Assembly (NCBI GenBank): GCA_031763025.1
Contig: JASSKH010000015.1
Coordinates: forward strand, 13,074,774-13,138,773
Length of the DNA stretch: 64,000 nucleotides
Origin: Macrocystis pyrifera
Taxonomy: Eukaryota > Sar > Phaeophyceae > Laminariales > Laminariaceae
Direction of reading: 5' to 3'
Part shown: one piece after another, positions 36,401-48,700 of the stretch
Position numbering within the stretch: the stretch's first letter is position 1
Layout: every line of letters begins with the position of its first letter
Translations under genes and position numbers: made by a program
Notes under the pieces: generated by a model
Databases searched by the model: none
Told to the model about the DNA's origin: nothing
The model's input: the letters and a program-made list of their open reading frames with translations, nothing else

Positions 36401-39400
36401 GCAGAAAGCGTACGACTCTGTCGACCGAGAACTGTTGTGGGAGGTACTCACACGCCTTGGTGTACCAACCAAGATGCTCACAATCATTCGCAATTTTCAC
36501 GAAGGCATGCGGGCTCGCGTGCGTGCGGATGACGGTGAACACTCGGACTGGTTCAATGTAACCCAGGGACTGCGGCAAGGCTGCGTACTATCGCCGTTAC
36601 TGTTCAACGTGTTCTTCGCCGCTGCGATACACATCGTGCTGGTACGCCTCAGCAAAGACGAATGCATCGTAAGGGATTTGGTTCATCTCGAAGAGGACAG
36701 GGTTGTCGGAAAAGAGGAACCGTTGGCATGCGTGCAAAGGGCTGTGTGGGGCATGTTGTATGCAGACGACGCAGGAATAGTCTCGAAGTCGGCGGAAGGC
36801 CTTGCGAGAATGATGACAGTCATCGTGACTGTCTTCGAAGCAGTAGGTCTCACGGTATCCGAGAAGAAGACAGAGACGATGCTCCTACGAACACCGGATC
36901 AGACGTTTACCACCTCACCGCTCGCGATCGAAGCTGCAGGCCAAAAGTATAAACAGACGACCCAGTTTTTGTACCTAGGAGGCATTATCCACGAGAACGC
37001 TGACCTCTCCTTCGAAATCGAGCGACGAATCCGTCTGATGCGGGCATGCCTCAAACGGTATGGTCCGGAACTGTACGATAGGACGAACGCACCGCTTAGT
37101 CTGAAAGTCCGGATGCTGAAGGCCGAGGTGATTGAGACCTTGCTGTACGGTTGCGTGACGTGGGCCCTCAATGCGGACCACTTCGCCAAGCTTCGATCAG
37201 CCCACCACGAAGTCCTTCTGCGAGTCATTGGTTTCCAGCGCCGACTACGCACCGACCACACCACCCTCTCGTATGCGAAGGCGCTCAGGATAACACGATG
37301 CGAAAGTATCGAAACGACCATCCGTAAACGGCGACTCTTCTTTGCGGGGGCTGTGGTGCGGCAACACGAGGGGCGATTGCCCAGTCGGTTGATGTTCGGG
37401 ACGATCGCTGGTGGGGGGAGCCCGAAACCAGGCGGGCAGCCTAAGACTTGGCCTAGGGCAATTGCTGAGGACCTTAGAGTGTTCAAAGCCTCAGAGGGAT
37501 CAACGGAAGACTCCCCCTTAGTCTTTGGAGTTGGGACCGCACTGTGGCCCACTGCAGCAAAACAGACGGGAAAGTGGTACCGGGGAATCCTCGAAGCAGC
37601 TGAACAGTTCATGGGCAGGTGGCACGAGGCTGAGGCAAAGCTGAGTAGACAGCGCCGTGCATCCGCTGCAGGTAGTGTTAGAGGGAATGGGGGGAGGGGT
37701 AACAGCAGGAGGGGTAGAGGGAACACCGTACAAGTGTATAGGGGCAGGGGGGGGAACAGCAGGAGTAGAAGGGAAACCGCGGTAGAAGAGAGTAGCAGAG
37801 AGACCGCAGATAGGGTAGCAAGGTACCAGGCCGACTAATAGGTTGGACGTTTCTTTGCTACTCGTACCGCCAACTGCTGCGGCCGTTCGGTATGCATTTT
37901 GATTTTTTTCCCTTCTTATCCTTATGAAAGAAGTACTACATAGTGGGTGGGTGACGAGCGTATTTTGGCCCACTCACTATTGCTCTTTTTACTTAGTTAA
38001 GTGTTCACCGGGATGCATAGTCCCCTTTTTCCTTCTCGTATCTTTCCCCTTGCACGTCCCTTTTGGCTCATGCTTGGGGTAAGTATGTATGTGTCTGAGC
38101 TTTGGCTTCCCATTTTTATTTATTTATTTGGGATTCTTCTCCTTTTCTTTTTCTTTTTCTTGTTCTTTTTCGGTTTGTTTTTTTTCGTTGCTTCTCTTTC
38201 TTTATGGTGTATATTGGTTGCTGGCGTATGTATGTATGTTGTGTCGGCCGCACCTAGTGCGAAGGCATGGTATTACGTAGGCTATTAATGCATTACGGTG
38301 TGTTATCTCTGTGTCGTAGTCTGTGACCACAGAGCTCGTATCTTTCTAGGGTGAAGAATCAGCACGGACACTGGGCTTGCTGGATGTCGACGAGTAGAAG
38401 AACGGTTTAATGTGAAGAACACGCACACATTATTTACGGGGGTCATGTATGATATAGTAACCAGAACCCACGATGGGCCCGAAAGCCATGTATCCCCCTA
38501 CTGTATGTTTACACACCACTTAGGGTTATTATTACAACAGTGGTCCCTCTATAGTGCCGGTTGAATAGTGCCTATAGTGCCGGTTGCTCGCTATAGTGCC
38601 TGTGGAATCGCCTGGCAGATATGGGGTTCACCATGTGGCAGTGTGCGGAGTGAATAGTGCCTGCTGCCGCTGTAGTATCCCCGAATGTTTACACACCACA
38701 TATGGTTCTTATTGTAGTGCCTATAGTGCCGGTTGAATAGTGCCGGTTGACCGCTATAATAGTGCCTGTGAAATCGCTTGGCATAGATGGGATTAACTAT
38801 TAATAGTGTGGTAGTGTGCGGCGTCATTAGTGCCGGTTGAATAGTGCCGGTTGCCCGCTATAATAGTGCCGCTGGAATCGCTTGGCAGAGATGGGATTAA
38901 CTATTAATATTACGGGGGACCGGACCATAGTAAATAGGACCAAATATTGTTAGTAAAAATGTTTAAATATATAGATTTTTTTCTGTACCGTAGGTCCTAT
39001 TTACTATGGTCATCCGTAAATAGTGTAGCAGTGTGCGGAGTGAATAGTGCCGGTTGCCGCTATAAATAGTGCCGGTGCGGTATCGTTGGCTGGTACATAT
39101 CGACACTAGCTATAGAGGGACCGGCGCTACTGTACTATGTTACCCAGGAATACTCGTATCGGGAGAGAGAGAGCGCAGCAGCGCAAGTTCTCGTTGTGGC
39201 TCACGTGTGCTGGTTGCTTCTAGTGGTAGAGGAACCGCTGGCTAGCTCGCACAAGCGGCGGCTCCGTGTGTTCGACCAGTCAGCCGGGACCATCCCGTGC
39301 TGTAACCGCTTGGTATGTATTCCCACTCACGCGGTCGACCAAACAATGACAGGTTGCTGCTATCGAAAGTGAAACTCTCACGCCAAAAAAATATGAAACA

Positions 39401-39685
39401 AACGCCCAATTTTCTCTGCAACGACATGCAACAGATTTAGTCTCGGAAGATTCCTGATATCTAGCGATCTTCTCCTGTCTTCCACAATCCGGTGACGGAG
39501 GAGGCTAAAACAGGTTGGGACGCGACCAATATCCCCGCCTTTTTTTCCCTGTTTTCCCGTCCGTGATACTCGTACGCCTCCCAAGTAATACAAATACGTC
39601 GCCAATTCCTAAATTCTACGTAATTGTTCACCACGCCAGTTCACCGGTCGGGCCAACCTCGCGGGTCAGGTCGGCTCGGGTCGGG

Positions 39686-39717
<32 letters not shown>

Positions 39718-42700
39718 GCTGCTGCTGCTGCTGTTGTTGCTGTTCTTCACATTCCGTGGTCGCAGGGCAGGCTCCAATAACGAGGTCCTATTACAATCTG
39801 TGAGCCCGGATCTTTAGGTTGGTAGGCAGTTGAGGTATTTTTTCTTCCTGTTGGGATCAAGGTACGGGCGAAAACCCTAACCCTAACCCTAACCCTAGCC
39901 CCAAACTGCAGCCAAAACGGGCCAAAACGGGCCAAAACGGACCATAAACGCGGCTGCGCCGCGTTTGCATCGAACCAGGAAAATTCTCAGTCGCGGACGA
40001 CGCCTTCGAAGTGCAGACCGCGCTACGCAATTTTTGAATAAAAAACGCGCCTAAAGATCCGGGCTCACAGATTGTAAAACCTGCTGCCAATAACTCTGGA
40101 GTGGAAGAATATTATACCTCGGGGAAAAAAATAAAAAAAGCAAGAAAAAATAATACACATGATAACTGAAGCACATCTATACACCTCAGACAAAATAAAA
40201 AGTGAGGTCCGCGCACGTACGTATCAGGTACATGCGGTACGCTGTACAAGTCGCCGCAGAAACCGAGAGGACTGCATAGTATCCACAAGAAATAGACGGA
40301 GTGAAAAAACAACTCGACGTCGAGAAATCGAAATCAAAATCGAAATCGAAATCGAAAAAAAAAAAAAAATCAAAAAGGGAACAGAGAGAAAAAAATATTT
40401 CAAGCAAGACAGCAAGAAAGCAAGAAAGGAAACACAAGACAATGTGCAGATTTTCGCAGATTGCAGGCTCGCAAGCTACGGGAGGGGTGTAGAACAGAAG
40501 TAAGAACCAAAAACAAACATACTTACTCCGCTACCAAAACCACCAGGGAAGCAAAAAAGAACCCAATAGACAGAAAACAAAAAGGAAGACGACGAAGCAA
40601 AGCGATAAGGAAAAGCAGATAGCCAAAAGCAAAAAGGAAGATACAGAGACACAAGCAGGGGCAAACGGGAAAAAAGGACAAAGGGAGGAAAAGAAGACGA
40701 AAAAAAGAGACAAAAAGGGACAAAAAAGGAACAAACAGGGGCGGGGGGGACAGATAAGACGAAAGGCAGGCACTGATGCATGCAGACACGCAAAGTTGCC
40801 CGGGTGGCCCCACGCTAGTTACCTGGGTCCCAAAGAAGGGAGCGCATCATGACGATGATGGCCACACCCAGGCGTCAGTCTGTTGGGCAAGAGTAGCTTG
40901 ACCCGATCCGCGAGAGTTTGAAAACCTCCCGACCCAACCCAACCCGACCCGACCCGACTCGATTCGTGATATTTTGAAGATCTCTTGACCAAACCCGCGG
41001 GTCGGGTCATGACCCATGAAGAGTGCTGAAAAGGAAGGGCAAAGATAATGAGTAGGATGGAAAAAAAAAATAAGGAAAAAGTACCACAGCTTTTCTGGCC
41101 AGAAGGCGGCTGAGGAAAAAAAAAAACTGCTACCACTCTGTGCCCAACCATATCAACCAATTTTATTCAATTTTGGTTTGATACAAAAACCGTTCTTGAG
41201 TTCAAGGAGAGATTGGTACGAGCTCGAACGTAAAAGCGATGAACAAGAAGAATGAGAGCGTTCGTACAGCAGTGGGATTGCTGCATTTTTTTTTCCACCC
41301 GCGCGATAGAAAGGAAGGCGGTAAGTACCGAGGGGGAGGGAGGGGGGGGGGTGGGTGTACTCATTATCATGCATGGCCGTATAGCCGTATTAGCATGGAG
41401 AGGGGAAGGGTGAGGGGGGCGACGACACCTGTGACCTGTGACCACGGCTTGTCCGGAAGGTCGTCGAGGCCACTGAAACCTCTCACGAGTTGAGCTGAAA
41501 AGCAAAAAGGGGACGAGAGCCGAGTAGAAATAACGGTTTGAGAGTGAAAAAAAAACGCGCACTCAACTGTATGAATACATTATTGGCTACTCCATTTAAT
41601 TGGTTGATAATTGCCTTCTTCATGCTTGATGTGCGCGCAGATCATGGAAGTACACCCGGAGGACTACAAGAGGTACTTCGGAGGCGTTGACGGGCCGGGG
41701 CCGACGTATTCCGAGGTGGTTCCTCGGGAAGCACTTTTCCTTCCGCAGGGGGGAGCTGACGCTGGGGCCGAAGAGGTGCGACGCGAATGCCTTCAGCGAG
41801 CAATGCCTTGTAGGGGTGGTGGCTAATCGTATTGTGAGCTCTTCACACGAAGCTCAGTATGTCACCCGTGAAACATGACTTTTTCGAAGAAGACGTCTGC
41901 TCCCGCAACCCGCGCTATTGTAGTGCTCTAAAACAACTATTACGGGGGACCATAGTAAACAAGACAAAAAAAAAGATATTTTTAGTAAAAGTAGGTAAAT
42001 ATATAGGTTTTTGTGTGTACCGTAGGTCCTATTTACTATGGACCCTCGTAATACAAGATATACTTGAAGTAGTAAAAGTATTCATACTTACCGGTAGTTG
42101 ATCACGTGTCCCGAAATATTAGGTTCATTTGCATAGCAACATTCATTCTAAACGGTGTTATATTCGGGGACAGGGTGGTATGGTCAAGGTTCGGGGGTGC
42201 TCATGATTTTTCGTTGTTTCTGCTGGGTTTTTTGTCGTGTCTTGTGGCGTGCGTACATAGGGGGTGTCCATTCTGGCGGAAGAGATCATCAGCTACTGGG
42301 ACGCCAATGGACCGCCGGGCAAGGTGTGTGTGGACCTACTGAGGTTCGCACCAAGGTAGTGTTGCTGCTGTTGCTGTTGCTGTTGCTACTGCTGCCGATA
42401 TTGCGACTGTTACTGATGCTGTTGCTCTGTTTCTACTGATAATGCTGCTGCTGCTGCTGCTGCTGCTGCTTTCTCTCGCCGCCGAAAGCGCGCAGGCAGC
42501 CCTTGGTCCTCACACCTGTAACGAAGAACTTTCGTCATCCGCGTTTCATGCGCGCGTTGATGGTTATCTCTCGATCGATCTCCATTGGACTACAGTAGCT
42601 ATGCCCATTCGAACTTGGTCCAGCATACATAGGGGTTGGAAGGTAGTAAGTCAACGCCCGCCTACTTTTGAAGCTGACTATTTCTCGACCGGTCAGCCCG

Positions 42701-45700
42701 CTGGGGAACCTAACCCTCGAAACCTTTAAAAGCGAGGATATTTGGTCCACAGATTGCTGCTGCTGCTATTGCCGCTGCTAGTAATGTTATCGCCGGTGCT
42801 GCTGGAATTGATCTACTCTACTGCCACTGCTGCTGCTACTACTACCTCTACTATTGCTGCTAATATCACTACTACTACTACTACCACTATTACGGGGGAC
42901 CATAGTAAATAGGACCTACGGTACACGCGAAAACCTATATATTTCCCTATTTTTACTACCAATATTTGGTCCTATATACTATGGTCCCCCGTAATGCTAT
43001 TACTACTAATATCACTACTACTGCCATAATTATTTGGTTCTCGGTTTTACAGTGCCACAAATCCTACCGGAGGTACCCCTCGATCGGAAGGGAAAACGCG
43101 ATTAAAAAATATTCACCTGTTGACCAACCGCGATGAATATAAGCGTTGATGAACGAACGAATACATAACTGTTTTCGCAACCGGATGTCAGGAGCTGAAG
43201 GTAATCCTTCCTTCAGGGACGGGCACGACCGCACTGTTCCTGGCGCGACATCTGTCTCCTGCGGGCATAGGCGCGTGTGCGATACCGTGCGCGGGGGATG
43301 GGGGTTACCTTCTCAGGCAAATGGCCAAGGTATTGCTCGTACATAGTGGGTCGGGGTTTCGTAAGAGATTGCGGCCGCGGTTTCCAAATAGTAGCAAAAA
43401 TTAGCCCCGAGCTTGGTGCAAGACCCGAGAAATTGATGGGTTTGCTGTATAGCTTGGTGCAAGGTCCGACAATTTTCCAGTTTTTTGTTCTGAATTCCGT
43501 CTAGCACTATCACACCCAGGGTGATAACATAGCACACCCCCTCGGACGAACTTCCAAGCCGATTTTCTAGACACGATCAGTAGAGAGGGTGTAAACGCCG
43601 CCGAGCGACGCGTATCGTCTACGGAAAGATCTCAACGCGACATCCCCCCCCGAAGCCACACCGGTTTCGTTGTGCTGTGCGACTTGTGGCCCTTCTTGAG
43701 GAAAATCATCCCAGGGGGATGTCTTGTCTTTTCACAGGGGTGATAGTGTTATACGGTATGATATCATGTACCTGCTGAGGCAAATGACCAAGGTGTTGGT
43801 CGAGGTTGGGCAGAGTTTCCGCAATATTTGATGTCATGGTCGAGATTTTCGAAAGGTAGCCAAGCTTTAGCACAAGACCCGAAAAGAGAGTTTGGGGGTC
43901 GGGAAACGGGGTGAAGGCCAAGTGGTCAAGGTGTTGACGAACTCTGCGCACGGAAACGAAATGACTCGGGTCTGCTACGCGGACTCTATTGTAAAGCCCT
44001 CATGGAGGGGGGCATCATCCGATAGCTCGTTGCCATGCGGCTGAGTATCGCACATGTTACCACGCCTTGAACTGACCACCGATTCCCACAGTTGATGATC
44101 TAGATCTTTCAGGGCAGGTAGATAGATAGATAGATAGATACATTCCTGATCTGCATGATCTGTATGATCTGTATGGTCTGTATGGTCTGCATGATCTGTA
44201 CATGTATGGTCTCAATGATCTGTATGATCTGTGGGATCTGTATGATCTGTATGATCTAGCTCATGTTGCCGGGTGGGACCCGTATATCTGCATGATCTAG
44301 GCCATGTTTCCTGGGTTGGACCTGTACTGTACAGATAGATAGATCCTGCACAACCTCTCGCGACGGCAGGTGAGGCAATAGATGATTTAGATCAAGGTTT
44401 GTCCGAGGTGAGGAACTAGATGATCTACTGTAGATCATGATCTGTCCGAGAATCGCCTCCACACCACAAGCGCCTGTGCCTAACCTACCCAACTGCTAAC
44501 TCTTTTTTTTTTTGTTGTTTGTTTCTACAGTAGCACGTCACTGTCTTGCGTGTTTTGTTTATTGTTTTTGGTACGTAACCGTTTATAACATTTTTGTCCC
44601 ATGCCTCATCCATGTCTTCGGTAGACAGGTGTCGTGAAGTTCTTCGGGGCCCTCGTTTTATTTTTCGTTTTTGTGCAAGACGCGTAGCATGTGTAACATC
44701 TTGCATTGTATTGATCACGCTTGTTGCGCGGTGCACTGCTGCCGCTATTTCACGTGTGTGTAAAAAGGTCGATCGTGCCTCCGGGGGTGCCAGAATTTTC
44801 CCGGAAATTTTGGAGGGGAGACAGAAGGCGGCTTTCGGAGTTCCGAAAAGAGAGATACTCGAGGTGACCAGGGAGAGAAAAAAAACTGGAAGAGTGCATA
44901 GCGTCCCCCCAAGAAAGTAAAGTAGGAACGGTAGGTGCAGTAGGTGCGGTGGAGGCGTTTACGTCTGGGCGCAGCTTCGACAAGATGGTTGGTACGTAGC
45001 CCACTCGAATAATACGTAATACTAGGTAGGCACTTGTTTTGACATGTGTCTGGAGGCGTTCTACGATAGAGGTTTACCCTAAATTTTCTGAGGTTCGTCA
45101 CTTGACCTTAAGGAGCTCAATACCTCACCCGAAAACTGACTTCAGCAAAAATCAAATTGCATCCTGGTGAATAATCCCATGGCCCAAGTGTACTAAAACG
45201 TTATTTTTCGAAACCAGATTGGCATTCCGGTGATTTGGGGTTAAGGAACCCCGTCATTCAGAAAAAAAAATAGCGAAAATCTGCCACCTCTACCGTAGTA
45301 CGCATGTCTGTGTTTCTACTGTACTTCACACCTCGGGTAGATCATAGATGTTTAACCATTTGGACTGCAGTCCCGTTTTGGGGACAACCACTCTGATTTT
45401 AACTATTACGGGGAACCATAGTAAACAGGACCAAATATTGTTGTAAAAATACCTAAATATATAGGTTTTTATGTAGGCCATAGGTCCTGTTAACTATAGA
45501 CCCCCGTAATAGTTTGTCCCAAAACGGGACTGCAGTTCTGAAAGGATTAAGGGCAGATAGATCATAATATTCCTGATCTGTACGATCTACAGATCATGCT
45601 CCCGGGTTGGAGCCGAAGTTCCTGCATTACCTATAGGACATGTGTCCTGGGTTGGATCTGTACTATACCGATCCTGCACAGCATCTCGTAACAGCTGGTC

Positions 45701-48700
45701 AGGATCTATAGATGATCTATCTGAAGATGATCTATCTGAAGATGATCTATCTGAAGATCTATCTGAAGATGATCCATCTGAAGATCACAGCAGATAGATC
45801 ATAATATACCTGATCTGTACGATCTGCAGATCATGCTGCCGGGTTGGAGCCGTATTTCCTGCATGATCTGTCGGACATGTTTCCTGGGTTGGATCTGTAC
45901 TAAACCGATCCTGCACAGCATCTCGTAACGGCAGGTTAGGATGTGAAGATGATCTATCTGAAGATGATATATGTTTAAGAGCAGATAGATCATAATATAC
46001 CTGATCTGTACGATCTGCAGATCATGCTGCCGGGTTGGAGCCGTATTTCCTGCATGATCTATAGGACATGTTTCCTCGGTTGGATTTGTACTATACAGAT
46101 CCTGCACAGCATCTCGTAGCGGCAGGTTAGGAGCTAGATTATATATCTGTGGATGATCTATCTGAAGATGATCTGTCCGATGTGTGCAGTTGTGTTTACG
46201 ACTTGGCCCGGCTCCGACATAATGGTTTGTAGTTCGCACTATTTCACGTGTCGAACACATCAGATAGATCAACTACAGATTGATCAGATAGATCATCCAG
46301 GTCCTATCCTGCCGTTTTGAGCTTAAGGCAGCATGAGCTAGATCAAATAGATCATACAGATCAGGAATCTACATGCCGTGAAATATCTAGACCATGACGT
46401 GTTCGAAGTGTGCTGCACCAATAACCAATCACCAACCAACAACCACCCTCTCGTTGTTGGCGGGGGGCAGACAGGCTCGGCCTCTTCCCTCAGTCAATCA
46501 ACCAAGCAACCAAGCAAACATCATATGTATCCAGACCATTCAATCTATTATGAGGTCAATTTTCTCCCCTGACGAGCTCAAACCCGCAGCGCAATCATCA
46601 CTCACCAACCACCAATTACCATTGGCCAATCTACCTCTCCTTTTTCAGGTTTGGCGGGAGCTGGACGGGCTCGGTCTCTTCGTAGATCTCCTGTATGCAG
46701 CCCCAGCTTGGGAGGTAAGTAGAACCAAATACTTCCCTTTGGTCTTCGCGTCCGTAGGGCATGCCAGTACTGTACTGCTGTAGCAGTACTACGGGGGACC
46801 ATTGTAAATAGGACCTACGGTACACACTAAAACCTATATATTTACCTATTTTTGCTAACAATATTTGGTCCTATTTTACGATGGTACCCCGTAATAGTGT
46901 TTCTTTGTTTTAGTGTCCCCCGTATCCCATCTATTGTGGCGGAGGTGATACTGACCTCCTCTACGCCTGCCCGGCTTGGGAGGTGTGCAGAACCGATTCA
47001 CCTGTGGTATTCGCATCCTTGGGGTCAAAGACGACGAGGACATCCGTCTTTTTACGTTTTTAGACCTGTCAAGACCTCTTGTGGCCTTCAAATACTAGGT
47101 GTCGGTGTAGGGGGGGGCGGGCAGTCAAGGGGTCAAACCGTTGTCTCCTAGCATCTGAAGATACTAGTTTTAGTGTAGGGGACGGTCAGTCAAGCGGTCA
47201 AACTGTGGCCTCCCAGCGTGTTTGCCTGGCGGCGGTGCTTCTTGGATATTGTATCCCCCTGCCCCCTCTTTTTTTTAGAGGCGTTAACGATCTCCTGTGC
47301 GTTGCTCAGCTTGGGAGGTAAGCCTAACCGATTTTCCCCTTTGATTATCGCATCCCGAGAGTCTATTACGGGGGACCATAGTAAAGAGGACCAAATATTG
47401 TTATTAAAAATAGGTAAATATATAGGTTTTTGTGTATACCGTAGGTAGGTCCTATTTACTATGATCCCCCATAATAGGAGACCGATCTTTCTTGGCGCGC
47501 CAAGGCCTAATTTTGCCCAACATACTACAGGTGATTTTAGCGTTGGGGGTGGTCAGTCATGGAGTCAAACCGTGGTCTCCTAGCGTCTTAACATACTAGT
47601 TTTAATGTAGGGGCGGTCAGTCGAGGGGTCTGCGGCCTCCCGGTATCTGACTATACCAGTTTTAGTGTACGGGGCGGTCAGTCAAGGGGTCAAACCGGCC
47701 TTGTCTGAACGAAAATTTACCAACCACGGTAACATAAACAACAGCACGGCCCGCGCGTTGACTGTTTTCCTGGTGTATCACCGGTGCTTGCCTCCTATCA
47801 ATAGGTGATCATGGACAAGTGGGGCACGGCGGAATGTCCGCTGGCACAATCTCCAGGGATATCCGACGACGCCGAGGTACAGTACATAACTTTTATTTTT
47901 TTACGAGGGGCAATAGTATTACATCGCAATACATAGTAATACATAGCAATACATATTAATAGTAGTACATAACAATACAGAGTATTACGTAGTAATACAG
48001 CGTATTACATACCGTGGTACGTATTGCGGGGGGACCATAGTAAATAGGACCTACGGTACACACAAAAACCTATATATTTACCTATTTTTACTAACAATAT
48101 TTGGTCCTATTTACTATGGTCCCCCGTAATAGTTCAAACCCACGATGGCCCCAAAAACCAGTATCCCCCTATGCTCGCACACTTTATTTGGTTATCATTA
48201 GTGTTGGATATTGTACCATAGATAACTTCGATACGATATCGATATCGATAACGATAAATTTCGGTTTCGGCGAAAAAAATTATCGGCGAGCCGCAAAGCG
48301 AGCCCGCGAGCACAGCGAAGCTAGCGCGCGAAGGCGCTGTCAGCTCGCTGTGCGAGCCCCAACGCCCCCCCCCCCCCGGCTGGCGAGGGGGCCCCGCTGG
48401 AGGCGCCGCCGGAGGCAAAAAAAAATGGAGCATTTTTGCTTCATTTCCCATCAAAATGTACCATAAAATGGGCCACTACACCCCCGACCGTGTTTAGTTT
48501 TTTACTGGCGTGTGCTGTGTGCGCGTGCTGCCGAGGGGGGCTTTGTGTCTGGGGGTCCGTGCGGACCATGTACATACCTTTGGGGGCTCCGTGGGTGGTT
48601 TTGTCGATTTATCGTATCGTATCGAAAAGCCTAAATCCTTACGATACTCGATGCGATACGATATTTCGATACGATATATCGGAGCTTTCGATACGATATC

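Noticed and set aside
39873-39898. Chromosome end
   Set aside because: Only four AACCCT units, inside an inverted-repeat element with ordinary DNA on both sides.
41611-41826. A separate 71-codon gene
   Set aside because: It is exon 4 of the PLP-enzyme gene with intron read-through at both ends.
44794-44863. Exon 7 starting at the stronger gccag acceptor (44793)
   Set aside because: It would enter one base out of phase after exon 6; the acceptor at 44767 keeps the frame and the family-like [17 protein letters not shown] sequence.
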